A stretch of 33,418 nucleotides of DNA from Exilispira sp. (GTDB lineage Bacteria > Spirochaetota > JAAYUW01), in contig JAAYUW010000128.1 in assembly GCA_012517545.1 (NCBI GenBank), positions 1 through 33,418 on the forward strand, given 5' to 3'. The stretch's first letter is position 1, and each line of letters begins with the position of its first letter. Position numbers and translations under genes: made by a program. The notes beneath the pieces were generated by a model. It was not told where the DNA came from and ran no database searches. It was given only the letters and a program-made list of their open reading frames with translations. Positions 14,334 to 23,477 of the stretch are shown here, in pieces.

Positions 14334-17162
14334 ATGAGCAAAAAGAAGATCATAACTTACCTGAAAGAAAAAGAACTTACAGAAACTCAAGTAAGAAATA
14401 TAATTACCAAATATGGATTTAACCCTGAAGATTTAACTAACGAAGATATCCAGAAAAAGATAGATGAAGAAGTTGAAATATATAGGAAGCCTCAAAAAAA
14501 ACTTATTATCAAGAGGAAAGTGGTCAAAAAAGCTACTATAAAAACAAGTGTGGATGTTGATTTAGAAACACCACAAACTGACGAAGAGGTTAAAGCTCCT
14601 GTTTCTATTAGTGAAACTGGGAATGTTGCCACAAAAACCCTATCAAAGAAGGAGAAATCTTCTATCACCGAACCTATGATGGTAGAAGCGACCTCATCTA
14701 AAGAAAATGAAAGCATAGAAAAAGCTGCTCTGAGAACTGCTAAAAGAAAAAGCAAAACTGAAGATAATGTTTCAGTCATAGAAGCTCCACTTGAAAAAAC
14801 AGAAAAACAAGCAGAAACTTCTGTTAAAGCTAAAAAAACAGAGAAAATAAATGCAGATAATTCAAGTAAAGCCGAAAGTGCTGAAACAAAAACATATGAG
14901 AACAAAAATGAAACTGCTGAAGCGATAGATGCTGAGGTAGAAAACACTCTGGAACAGGAAGATAAGAAAGAAGGAAAAAATAGAACAACTTTTGAGTCAA
15001 ATAAAAGATATACATATAAACCCTCTGAATCAAGTCAAACTGCTTCTACTGAACATCATAAAAAAAGGATTTTTATAAGGAAAAATACTCCTGCTCCAAC
15101 CACTACAAGAGAAAGACCTCATTATCAAAATTATCAGAGAACTGGTCAACAGCAAAGACCTCAAAACTTTTTTTCATCATTTTCAAAAGGTCAGAAAAAT
15201 TCACAAACTACTACTCCAGTTGTTGAAAACACATTTCAGAAAAAAAAGAAATATGTTGAGCATAAACCAGAGATAAAAGATAGGGATGAATTTAACAATA
15301 AACTTAATCCAATTTTAAAGAAAAAAAGGGAAACAGAGTTTGCAATTCCACTGGAGATTGAAATTCCAGAATCAATTTCAGTTTCGGAACTGGCAAGAAA
15401 GATGAATATTAAAGCGAATATACTCATTCAAAAGTTGTTTGAGATGGGAAATTCTGTTACTATTAACCAGATGCTGGATGCTGATACAGTAGAGATACTT
15501 TTATCAGATTTTAATTGTAAAGTTAAGAGAACTTCCATATTCGATGCTGTAAAGATCCCTATTCAGGACAATATAGTTCCTGAACTTAAGAAAAGGCCAC
15601 CTATTGTTACTGTCTTAGGTCATGTTGATCATGGTAAAACAACGCTTCTTGATAGGATAAGAAAAACAAACGTTGCTTCAACAGAGGTTGGAGGGATTAC
15701 TCAGAGAATAGGAGCATATAAGGTTAAGATAAAGGGAGAAGAGATAGTTTTTATAGATACCCCCGGGCATGAAGCATTTACATCTATGAGAGCTAGAGGT
15801 GCAAGTGTTACAGATATAGCAATACTGGTAGTCGCAGCCGATGACGGAGTTATGCCTCAAACAGTAGAAGCTTTAAATCATGCGAAACAGGCAAAGGTCC
15901 CTATAATAGTTGCTATGAATAAGTGCGATAAGCCTGATGTCAAGACCGAAAAGATAATGACTGATCTTACAGCTTATGATATTCTTCCACAGGAATGGGG
16001 TGGAGATACAATGTTTATACCTATCTCTGCACTTAAAGGAGATGGTGTTGATGAACTTCTTACCGCAATACTCCTTGTTGCAGAATCTCTCGATCTAAAA
16101 GCAGACTACAATCCTAAAAGATGGGCTGATGGTGTTGTTATTGAGTCTCGACTGGATAAAGGTAGAGGTATTGTTGCAACTGTACTTGTTAAAAATGGTA
16201 TTTTAAAGGAGAAGGATTTCTTTATAGCTGGTAACTACGATGGAAAAGTTAAAATTATGACAGATGAAAATGGTGTTAGACTGGATAAGGCTTATCCTTC
16301 TACACCAGTAGAGGTCATAGGTTTTGAGCAGTTACCAGATGCTGGTTGTATTTTGCAGGTTGTTGACTCTGAAAAAACAGCAAGAGATATTGCTAGAAAA
16401 AGAAGAGAACTGGAAATATATGAAAAGCAGAAAGAAAACGCTGTAAATTTAGCCAATATTCTTACAAAAATAAATAAGGGTGAAGTTGGTGAACTAAATT
16501 TAATAATAAAAGCAGATGTTCAGGGGATGGCTGAAGCTTTAAAGACATCACTTGAGAAACTTTCAGTTCCAAAAGTAAAGGTAAATGTTATCTTATCTTC
16601 TGTTGGAGCTATTACAGAGTCAGATGTCAACCTTGCTGCTACTGCTAAAGCTATAATTATTGGCTTTAATACTAAACCAACAAAAGAAGCACAACTTATT
16701 GCAGAAAGAGAAAATATCGAAATTCGTCGATATAGCATAATTTACGATGTAATAGAAGATGTTAAGGATGCCATGCTTGGCCTTGCTGCACCTAAGTTTA
16801 GAGAAGAGATAATAGGGGAAGTAGAAATACGGCAGATATTTAAAATACCCTCAATTGGTGTAGTCGGCGGAGCCTTTGTAACAAAGGGAGTTATAACAAA
16901 AGACGCTCAGTGTAGAATATTTAGAGACAACACTCTGATATATACCAGTAAAATTGGTTCGCTGTATAGATTTGAAAATCCAGTAAAAGAAGTCAAGCAG
17001 GGGATGGAATGTGGTATTACAATTGAAAAATATAACGATTTACATGAAAATGATATAATCGAGATATTTAAAAATGTCGAAGAGAAGCAGAGTTTTGAGG
17101 AACTTGCTGCTTATCAAGAAACTGAAAACAGTGATAAAGCAAATAAAATAGAAAAGGAATAG
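14334..17162 (+). CDS. infB: Translation initiation factor IF-2
   Basis: IF-2 is the GTPase that brings initiator tRNA to the 30S subunit and promotes subunit joining. The 942-residue protein has a short helical N-terminal segment, a long disordered Lys/Glu/Thr-rich region (about 45-340), the IF2-N domain ([12 protein letters not shown], about 350-405), and the GTPase domain with G1 GHVDHGKTT (429-437), G3 DTPGHEA (475-481) and G4 NKCD (529-532). Beta-barrel domains II to IV follow, including the [11 protein letters not shown] motif and the C-terminal initiator tRNA-binding domain. About 25 extra acidic/polar residues extend the end. The ribosome binding site spacing is long (13 bases); see the short upstream frame. 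rbfA follows after 26 bases. Confidence 0.98.
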   Translation: MSKKKIITYLKEKELTETQVRNIITKYGFNPEDLTNEDIQKKIDEEVEIYRKPQKKLIIKRKVVKKATIKTSVDVDLETPQTDEEVKAPVSISETGNVATKTLSKKEKSSITEPMMVEATSSKENESIEKAALRTAKRKSKTEDNVSVIEAPLEKTEKQAETSVKAKKTEKINADNSSKAESAETKTYENKNETAEAIDAEVENTLEQEDKKEGKNRTTFESNKRYTYKPSESSQTASTEHHKKRIFIRKNTPAPTTTRERPHYQNYQRTGQQQRPQNFFSSFSKGQKNSQTTTPVVENTFQKKKKYVEHKPEIKDRDEFNNKLNPILKKKRETEFAIPLEIEIPESISVSELARKMNIKANILIQKLFEMGNSVTINQMLDADTVEILLSDFNCKVKRTSIFDAVKIPIQDNIVPELKKRPPIVTVLGHVDHGKTTLLDRIRKTNVASTEVGGITQRIGAYKVKIKGEEIVFIDTPGHEAFTSMRARGASVTDIAILVVAADDGVMPQTVEALNHAKQAKVPIIVAMNKCDKPDVKTEKIMTDLTAYDILPQEWGGDTMFIPISALKGDGVDELLTAILLVAESLDLKADYNPKRWADGVVIESRLDKGRGIVATVLVKNGILKEKDFFIAGNYDGKVKIMTDENGVRLDKAYPSTPVEVIGFEQLPDAGCILQVVDSEKTARDIARKRRELEIYEKQKENAVNLANILTKINKGEVGELNLIIKADVQGMAEALKTSLEKLSVPKVKVNVILSSVGAITESDVNLAATAKAIIIGFNTKPTKEAQLIAERENIEIRRYSIIYDVIEDVKDAMLGLAAPKFREEIIGEVEIRQIFKIPSIGVVGGAFVTKGVITKDAQCRIFRDNTLIYTSKIGSLYRFENPVKEVKQGMECGITIEKYNDLHENDIIEIFKNVEEKQSFEELAAYQETENSDKANKIEKE

Positions 17163-17188
17163 TAAAAAAGTCATATAAGGGTTTAATT

Positions 17189-17563
17189 ATGCCACAATCA
17201 AACGTTAATCCTAGAAAACTAAGGTTAGCGGAAGCTATTTTACATATAGTTCAAAGTGCAATTATTTTTGAAGTTGAGCATAAGGATATACATAAAACCA
17301 CTTTTATAAATAGAGTCGAAATTTCTGATGATAAAAAATATGCTAAAATATTTGTAGTTCCTGGTTCTTCTGATATAGCTAAGATAGAAAATGAGATAGA
17401 TGCTCTCAACAAAATTTCTGGTTTTTTTAGAAAAAAAATAGCATCGGAAGTTAAAGTCAGGGTGGTCCCCGAGCTGAAGTTCGTTTTTGATGCAGGATAT
17501 ATTAAAGCTGAATCAGTACTAAAAACTTTAAATAACCTTAACAATGAAGATAATCCACAATAG
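17189..17563 (+). CDS. rbfA: 30S ribosome-binding factor RbfA
   Basis: RbfA is a small KH-fold protein needed for late maturation of 16S rRNA and the 30S subunit, especially at low temperature. The 124-residue product has family length. Family signs are the opening basic helix RKLRLAEAILHIVQ, the strand YAKIFVVPG and the closing motif VRVVPELKFVFD. AAGGG lies about 6 bases before the ATG. It sits between infB and ribF as in many bacteria, but truB, often found after it, is missing. Confidence 0.95.
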   Translation: MPQSNVNPRKLRLAEAILHIVQSAIIFEVEHKDIHKTTFINRVEISDDKKYAKIFVVPGSSDIAKIENEIDALNKISGFFRKKIASEVKVRVVPELKFVFDAGYIKAESVLKTLNNLNNEDNPQ

Positions 17564-17620
17564 ATACTACCACTTACTATCAGCTTTCAAACTAGAATCA
17601 ATAATAAAGAAAATGATATT

Positions 17621-18640
17621 ATGGCAAATGTTTCATACAATCTTTTAGATGATTATAAAAAGATAAGCAAAGACTTTGTTTTAACTATAGGCAACTTTGA
17701 TGGTCTGCATACAGGTCATCGTTTGATTATCGAAAAGACACTTGAAGATGCAAAAAAGCTTAATGCTACTGCTTGTGTCATATCATTTTATAATAAACCA
17801 GCTCCTCTTTTTGTTTCAAGTTATGTAAACACTCAGATCCTGCCTTTGAATGAAAAGATCAATGCTCTTTGTGAATATGGTTTTGAAAATATTTTTCTTT
17901 TTAACTATAATTCTACTTTAAAAGATTTAACGGCAATCGAATTTTTAGATTTTCTTAAAATTAATACACATATAAAAAGTATTACAGTTGGGGAAAATTT
18001 CCTTTTTGGAAAAGGTAGAGGTGGAGATGTTGAACTTATTAAAAACTTTTTTTCTAAAGAAAAGATAAAGATCAATGTTATTCCTCTTTTGTTTGATAAT
18101 GGAGTCCTGATCTCATCTACCATGATAAGGCAAAGGATATTGAGTGGAGATTTTTCAATTAATAAATATCTTAAAAATCCTTTTTATATACAGGGATGTG
18201 TTGAAGAGGGAAAACATCTTGGTCGAGTTTTAGCTTTTCCAACTGCAAATATCTATATTTATGATCAGATTAAACCAAAAGCCGGTGTATATGCAACCAT
18301 AAGTTTATTTGAAAAGGACAATTTGAAATTTTCGATGACTCATGTTGCAGAAGAGGGAAATATTGAGACACATATTTTTGATACTCAAGTTGATCTTTAT
18401 AACAGGGAATTAAGAGTATACTTTATCTGCTTTATACGTAATAATATTAAAGTAAGTTCAATAGATGAGCTTTCACATCTTTTATCAATAGATGAAAGCG
18501 ATATTAAAACTTTCTTTAATGGCTATTATAGATCAATGGATGGAGCAAAAAAATATTTTCAGAATATTACTCATAAATCAGACTTATTTTTTGAGGAAAA
18601 AAAAACTTTTGGGAGTTTTCATGGGAGAACAGAATGTTGA
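17621..18640 (+). CDS. ribF: Bifunctional riboflavin kinase/FAD synthetase RibF
   Basis: RibF phosphorylates riboflavin to FMN and adenylates FMN to FAD. The N-terminal nucleotidyltransferase half shows GNFDGLHTGH (24-33), VGENFLFGKGRGGD and ISSTMIR near residue 165. The C-terminal kinase half shows GRVLAFPTANI, KAGVYAT and the IETHIFD segment carrying the expected catalytic Glu. The total of 339 residues is slightly above the common 300-320. The last 20 bases overlap the start of moxR, which suggests translational coupling. Its place after rbfA fits the usual operon order apart from missing truB. Confidence 0.96.
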   Translation: MANVSYNLLDDYKKISKDFVLTIGNFDGLHTGHRLIIEKTLEDAKKLNATACVISFYNKPAPLFVSSYVNTQILPLNEKINALCEYGFENIFLFNYNSTLKDLTAIEFLDFLKINTHIKSITVGENFLFGKGRGGDVELIKNFFSKEKIKINVIPLLFDNGVLISSTMIRQRILSGDFSINKYLKNPFYIQGCVEEGKHLGRVLAFPTANIYIYDQIKPKAGVYATISLFEKDNLKFSMTHVAEEGNIETHIFDTQVDLYNRELRVYFICFIRNNIKVSSIDELSHLLSIDESDIKTFFNGYYRSMDGAKKYFQNITHKSDLFFEEKKTFGSFHGRTEC

Positions 18641-19667
18641 TAATCGAAATAATCTATTAAATGATAGAGCAAACGATGAAAATAAACAACCAGACAGATG
18701 CATATTAGAAGAAGATCAGGTTCTATATTCTCTTGTAGAAAATCTCAAGCTTGAGATATTAAAAAGAGTTAAAATAAGTGAGCACACTATAAATCTTGTT
18801 CTAACTGCTTTCTTTAGTGGTCTTCATCTGCTACTGGAAGATTTACCAGGTATGGGAAAAACTACCCTGGCGAAAACTCTTGTCTCCTGTATAGATAACA
18901 CTGCAGATCAAACTTTTCTCTTCAGGCGTATTCAATTTACAGCAGATCTTTTACCATACGATATAATCGGGACTGAAATTTTTGTCAAAGAAAAAAATGA
19001 TTTTATCTTTAAAAGTGGTCCTGTATTTGCAGGAGTTTTGCTAGCAGATGAACTAAACCGTGGAAATCCAAAGGTTCAGTCTGCCCTTTTAGAAGCCATG
19101 GGTGAAAATCAGGTTACAGTTTCAAATAAAACGTATAAGTTACATGATCTTTTCTTTGTAATAGCCACTCAGAATCCTATAGAAATAGAAGGAACCTTTC
19201 CATTACCAAGATCATCTCTCGATAGGTTTGGTTTAAGCATAAGCCTTGGTTACCCTTCAGAAGAGCAGCAAAAGGATATTTTAAAGAATAATTTACTTAA
19301 GTTCAATCCAGATTCGATAAATAAGGTTATAAAGCTTGCTGATATTGAAAAGATAAGAAAAAGAGTAGATTCTGTTTATATAGATAGTAAGCTTATAGAT
19401 GTGATAAATGAAGCAGGCATATTATCAAGAGCTTCAAAAGAGTTTTATCCAGGTTTTTCGGTGCGTGCACTTCTTCATCTTTTAAACGCTTCTAAGGCTT
19501 ATGCCTTTGTAAGCCGTGGTGCAAGCTTTGTTACAGACGATGACTTAAAAAAAGTATTTATTCCTGTAGTGTCTCACAGATTATACAACAAATTTGACAG
19601 AACTGAACTTACATCTTTTCTTGATGAAATATTATCAAAAAAATACTGGCAAAACAAGGATAATTAG
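18621..19667 (+). CDS. MoxR-family AAA+ ATPase
   Basis: MoxR ATPases act as chaperone-like motors, often paired with DUF58 or VWA proteins to activate or assemble metal or envelope complexes. Seen here are Walker A LPGMGKTT (75-82), Walker B LLADELNR (141-147 region), sensor I ATQNP, and the family motif EGTFPLPRSSLDRF. The ATG at 18621 is chosen because GGGAG (18611-18615) is 5 bases upstream and the next residues lead into the normal family N terminus; a longer frame from 18492 would lie wholly inside ribF. The stop codon abuts the ATG of the DUF58 gene with no gap. The target complex is unknown. Confidence 0.94.
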   Translation: MGEQNVDNRNNLLNDRANDENKQPDRCILEEDQVLYSLVENLKLEILKRVKISEHTINLVLTAFFSGLHLLLEDLPGMGKTTLAKTLVSCIDNTADQTFLFRRIQFTADLLPYDIIGTEIFVKEKNDFIFKSGPVFAGVLLADELNRGNPKVQSALLEAMGENQVTVSNKTYKLHDLFFVIATQNPIEIEGTFPLPRSSLDRFGLSISLGYPSEEQQKDILKNNLLKFNPDSINKVIKLADIEKIRKRVDSVYIDSKLIDVINEAGILSRASKEFYPGFSVRALLHLLNASKAYAFVSRGASFVTDDDLKKVFIPVVSHRLYNKFDRTELTSFLDEILSKKYWQNKDN

Positions 19668-20798
19668 ATGATTATTCCTTTTATTCTTGCAAATATTGTG
19701 ACTTTCTTTTTCAGATCAAATGGCTTTATAAATCTTATATTTATTTTTTTATCTCTTTTTAATGCTTTTTTTCTCTTATATTATCTTGCTTTATACATCT
19801 ATATCCATACGAGAAGAAAATCTATCCAAGCAGATCTTATGCTTCCAAAATATATTATCAATAGTGATCTGACATTATCTTTAAAAATTTCACCGATTTT
19901 TATTTTTACATTAATTTCCATAAAAATAAAAACTGATAAATCTGAAATTATCTTTATCTATGATTCTGTAAGCCACAAGTTCAAGGCAAGACCCTTTTAT
20001 CGAGCAAATCATAAGATACTTTCGTATGATATATATTTTTATGATCCTGTTTATTATTTAAAGCTCAAAATAAATATTGCAGAGAAGAATATTATCAACT
20101 ACTTTAAGTCAGATTCAGAATCTGTAAATACTGGTATTTTGCCTTTAACCAGGGAAGATTATCGTCTTTATAAGGCTTTTGATGATTCCTCTTTGATTCG
20201 AGATTATCTCTTTGGTGATGATATAAGAAAAATACTCTGGCGAGTTCTAGCTCTTGTTGATGAGATAAAGGTTCGTAGTGATTGGTTTGAGAATAGTTCA
20301 CACAATTTTATTCCATTTCAGGTTGTTGGTATCTATCATCCAGACTATTTTTTTTCAAATTTTATAATTTACAAGATATATAGCCTTGTTCATGCCTTAT
20401 TTTTAAAAGAACTGAATGTTTCTATAAATGGGGTAATTTTCTCAAGGGACGATCTGAAAAAATTGCAGGACTATCTTTTTAAAATCTATGAAGATGAAAA
20501 AAATAAGATTATAGATTTTACACCTTTAAAAGACTCAATCTTGCTTATTAGTGCCATTTCCATAAACTTAAATCCAGACAAAGAGCTATGGATACCAAAG
20601 AATAGCAAGATATACTATCTAACGATGAAAGATTTTTTCAATGTTGATAGTCAAAAATATATTGTTCACTCTTACAACCTCTGTAGAGCATTTAACCTTT
20701 TATTTAAATATCCCTCCATAAGTAAGGTAGCAAACACTTATCTTAAAGAGCTTTACGAATATGATGTACTATTTGAAAAAAGGTACCAGATTGTCTGA
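19668..20798 (+). CDS. DUF58-family membrane protein
   Basis: This 376-residue protein begins with two hydrophobic helices (about 1-46). It then has a beta-rich domain and the DUF58 signature RDYLFGDDIRKILWR (178-192 region), equivalent to the family's REYxxGDDxRxIxW. The C-terminal part has an alpha/beta, von Willebrand-A-like pattern, but I do not see a clear DxSxS metal site. DUF58 proteins are regular partners of MoxR ATPases, and the adjoining genes support that pairing. It starts directly after the moxR stop and its last 38 bases overlap the transglutaminase gene. Confidence 0.88.
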   Translation: MIIPFILANIVTFFFRSNGFINLIFIFLSLFNAFFLLYYLALYIYIHTRRKSIQADLMLPKYIINSDLTLSLKISPIFIFTLISIKIKTDKSEIIFIYDSVSHKFKARPFYRANHKILSYDIYFYDPVYYLKLKINIAEKNIINYFKSDSESVNTGILPLTREDYRLYKAFDDSSLIRDYLFGDDIRKILWRVLALVDEIKVRSDWFENSSHNFIPFQVVGIYHPDYFFSNFIIYKIYSLVHALFLKELNVSINGVIFSRDDLKKLQDYLFKIYEDEKNKIIDFTPLKDSILLISAISINLNPDKELWIPKNSKIYYLTMKDFFNVDSQKYIVHSYNLCRAFNLLFKYPSISKVANTYLKELYEYDVLFEKRYQIV

Positions 20799-22836
20799 GA
20801 GTAAAACTAAACTTAATATTTTTCTTAAGCGATACGAAAAGCAGATTTTGATACTTTTATATAGTTCAATTCTTACCTCTTTTATCCTTTTTTTATCAAC
20901 TGATATTTTCTTCTTTATTTTAGTTCCTGTGCCACTTATAATCTTTATCTTCTACACTAAAAGTTTGAATAAACTAAAAGTTGGAGTAAAACTATTATTA
21001 ACATTGCTATTTACGCTCATCCTGCTTTTTGTTTTTTCTTTGATAACTCAAATAATAAGTTTCAAAACGAACTTTGTAATTTTAAATGTTATATTCTTTA
21101 GTCTTATCTTTATGGCTCTTTCTTACCTTATATTTATTTTAAATCTTATATTAATAAAAAAGCCGGTTTTATATTTTATTTTTAATACAATTATAATTTT
21201 TCTTCTTTCAGTACTTATTCATTCTATTTTGTTTCAAATCATATTCATAGTCTTTTTAATATTTATAACCAGTCTAACATATTTTCTTGCAATAAAGCCT
21301 GATAACTTTACCCTTAAGAATCTCTTATACCTTTTAATTGTTCTTATTTTAATAGGTTTCTTTACATTTTTAATAAGTCAACTATTCAAAAGTGACAGCG
21401 GGCAAAACCTTTTAAAGGAGTCATTTTTTAAGTATCAATTTAACGATAGGGTGACCTTGAAATCTGACTATAATTTTCAGGGAAGTCTCCTCTTTTTTGC
21501 TAAACTTGGTGATTCAATGCTTTTAAAAGCAGTATCTTATCCTTATTTTAGCCGTGAAAAGGGTTTCTATATGACTGATATAAGGGATCTTCCTTTTCCT
21601 GCTATTTTGACGGATTTTATATGGGAAGATAAAGGGTACATAAAAGGAGGTGATAGAAAAGAGGAAGATGTTACAATATACAATGTTAATCTTTCAGAAG
21701 GAACGGTTTTTGCACCAAATGAGCCATACCGTATTGTTCCATATCAAAAGATTCCGGAGAGCAAATTCACCTCAGTTTTTTCAGCATATTCCTTATCTAC
21801 TCAAAAAATTGAAGAAAAACTCTGGCAGATTGATATCTCCTGGGATAGTTTGAGCCCAGAAGAATATAAAAAATATACCGATGTGGGTAAAAAGGATGAT
21901 GAAATACTCGACTTTATCTCACAGTATAAGGAGTATTTCCAGTCAAATACAGATTTAATCACTTTTTTTTATTATTACTTTAAACAAAATTATTACTATT
22001 CGATTACCACAAACCAGGAAGATGGATACGCAGGATTAAAGTCATTTATATTTAAAACAAAAAAAGGGTACTGTGCACATTTTGCCTCGGCTTATGCTCT
22101 AATATTAAGGTACCTTGGGGTTCCAGCTCGTGTAGTCGGTGGATTTAAAGCCATGGAAGATAATAAAATAATGGACTATTATCGCTTCTATGACTTTAAT
22201 GCACACTCATGGGTTGAAATATACACAGATGCCTATGGATGGATTCCTATAGACCCAACATCCGATAGACTTGCCGAAGATGAAGTTTTACCATTTCAGA
22301 AGCCATCTTCTGAAGATGAATCCTCTTACCTTGAAGATATAATAAATATAGAGAAAAAACTTAAACCAGTAGAAAAAGAAGAAGATAAAAATAAATTTCA
22401 AAACAAGTTAGAAAACTCTTTGAAAGACCTACTATTTAAATATAAAAAACCGATTATTCTTTCGGTTTTTATAATTGTTAGCTTGCTTATATTGTACCTT
22501 GTTTTTAGATTCAGGATCATGGTTCTTTATTCTTATTACAACAAAAGGTATTTAAAAAAGATGATTAAAGTTTACATGAAAAAGCTTTCTAAAATTGTAA
22601 AAAAAGAATACCTGACAGCTGAAGAATTATTTTCTTATATAAAGGAGGCTACTCTGGATGATAAATCACGAGAAGAGTTGGATTTCTTTATTGATATTTA
22701 TAATAATCTTACCTTTGCTCCGGAAAGCTTAAGAAATGAGAGACTCAGCATAGAAAATTCAAAAAAAGCTTATAAAGCATTTGTTTCAATTAAAAAAAAG
22801 ATGCAACAGTTGAAAGTACAACAGTCAAAAATCTAA
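20761..22836 (+). CDS. Membrane transglutaminase-like protein (TgpA type)
   Basis: The protein has about seven N-terminal membrane helices (roughly 27-215), an extracytoplasmic region with a transglutaminase/protease fold, another membrane helix (about 563-583) and a cytoplasmic DUF4129-like tail. The catalytic triad is visible as Cys438 in GYCAHFA, His482 in AHSWVEI and Asp498 in DPTS. MoxR, DUF58 and TgpA-like genes form a known recurring trio; TgpA is essential in Pseudomonas aeruginosa, with unknown substrate. The start is uncertain: ATG 20761 or 20764 overlaps the DUF58 gene by about 38 bases, while TTG 20791 has an AAAAAGG signal about 8 bases upstream. The last residues (QLKVQQSKI) are encoded by a heptamer repeat tract. 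Confidence 0.9.
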   Translation: MMYYLKKGTRLSESKTKLNIFLKRYEKQILILLYSSILTSFILFLSTDIFFFILVPVPLIIFIFYTKSLNKLKVGVKLLLTLLFTLILLFVFSLITQIISFKTNFVILNVIFFSLIFMALSYLIFILNLILIKKPVLYFIFNTIIIFLLSVLIHSILFQIIFIVFLIFITSLTYFLAIKPDNFTLKNLLYLLIVLILIGFFTFLISQLFKSDSGQNLLKESFFKYQFNDRVTLKSDYNFQGSLLFFAKLGDSMLLKAVSYPYFSREKGFYMTDIRDLPFPAILTDFIWEDKGYIKGGDRKEEDVTIYNVNLSEGTVFAPNEPYRIVPYQKIPESKFTSVFSAYSLSTQKIEEKLWQIDISWDSLSPEEYKKYTDVGKKDDEILDFISQYKEYFQSNTDLITFFYYYFKQNYYYSITTNQEDGYAGLKSFIFKTKKGYCAHFASAYALILRYLGVPARVVGGFKAMEDNKIMDYYRFYDFNAHSWVEIYTDAYGWIPIDPTSDRLAEDEVLPFQKPSSEDESSYLEDIINIEKKLKPVEKEEDKNKFQNKLENSLKDLLFKYKKPIILSVFIIVSLLILYLVFRFRIMVLYSYYNKRYLKKMIKVYMKKLSKIVKKEYLTAEELFSYIKEATLDDKSREELDFFIDIYNNLTFAPESLRNERLSIENSKKAYKAFVSIKKKMQQLKVQQSKI

Positions 22837-22895
22837 AGTTGAAACTCTAAAGTCCGGGAATAAGATTTTATCAAGACAGTCAAAAGTCTAAAAAA
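22813..22895 (-). repeat. Degenerate heptamer repeat, tract 2 (inverted relative to tract 1)
   Basis: Read on the plus strand in 7-base register the tract is AAAGTAC, AACAGTC, AAAAATC, TAAAGTT, GAAACTC, TAAAGTC. After 20 unrelated bases it continues as GACAGTC, AAAAGTC, TAAAAAA. These are the reverse complements of the GACTTTN units of tract 1. The first units overlap the 3' end of the transglutaminase gene (stop 22834-22836). Confidence 0.55.
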
Positions 22896-23266
22896 AATAA
22901 TAAAAAGAATCTTTAAAATACAATCCAATTTTGATAATAGTATAGGATTTGTATGAAAGCCTTTTATTAATAGGGTAAAAGAAGTTGATAAAAAAAAATA
23001 AATGTTTATAAATATAGATAAGACATACACAATAATATGGAATATAGATTTTCCTGAATCTTCATCCAGCCATCATCAATCACAAGATTTATTTATAGTG
23101 TTTAAGTTTTATTATTGTACTTATCAATATGTCTGGCATGTATGGTAAAAAATTTATATTAAATACTTTTATTAAAGTGATAATCATTTAATTTATGCTC
23201 AAAAATAATGGTGCGAAAATTATCTTACTAAATTATCTTCTAAAATTATCTTATTAATATAATATG
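22837..23266. other. AT-rich intergenic DNA before the second inverted-repeat element
   Basis: Apart from the heptamer tract I see no gene or RNA here. A 65-codon minus-strand open frame is purely hydrophobic, AT-driven and without a good ribosome binding site. TATAAT at 23258-23263 lies directly before the repeat element and may be a -10 box, but its -35 region is weak. Confidence 0.4.
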
Positions 23267-23435
23267 GTACTTCCGGTTAATTGCATACTTTTTAGGCTTC
23301 TCGCAACACAGTGAAGAGCTTATATTTTTTTGCTTTTTGCTTTTCTTTTTATGACTTAACCTGAAAAAGAAGCGAATATCAAAAATAGGTTTTTCATAGT
23401 AGATGAAGAGCGAAAAGATAATTTACCGGATGAAC
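23267..23435 (+). repeat. Dispersed inverted-repeat element, copy 2, split by an 84-bp insert
   Basis: The left part 23267-23319 and right part 23404-23435 match copy 1 (7289-7363). The outer ends are inverted: GTACTTCCGGTTAATT against GTTCATCCGGTAAATT on the other strand, 13 of 16 identical. The octamer TGAAGAGC occurs once in copy 1 but on both sides of the insert here (23312-23319 and 23404-23411), as a target duplication would. The insert is AT-rich with an imperfect hairpin (GCTTTTCTTTTT against AAAAAGAAGCGA). As with copy 1, a gene starts shortly downstream (23478). Confidence 0.7.
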
Positions 23436-23477
23436 CTATAATACGGCTGAAATATTGAAAAGGATTTTAAATTTGAT

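Noticed and set aside
14492-14947. A 151-codon minus-strand open frame inside infB
   Set aside because: It is the antisense of the Lys/Glu/Thr-rich disordered region of IF-2, which automatically gives a Ser/Phe/Leu-rich open frame.
22833-23030. A 65-codon minus-strand open frame rich in Phe, Ile and Leu
   Set aside because: It lies in AT-rich intergenic DNA overlapping the heptamer tract, lacks a good ribosome binding site, and its hydrophobicity follows from base composition.
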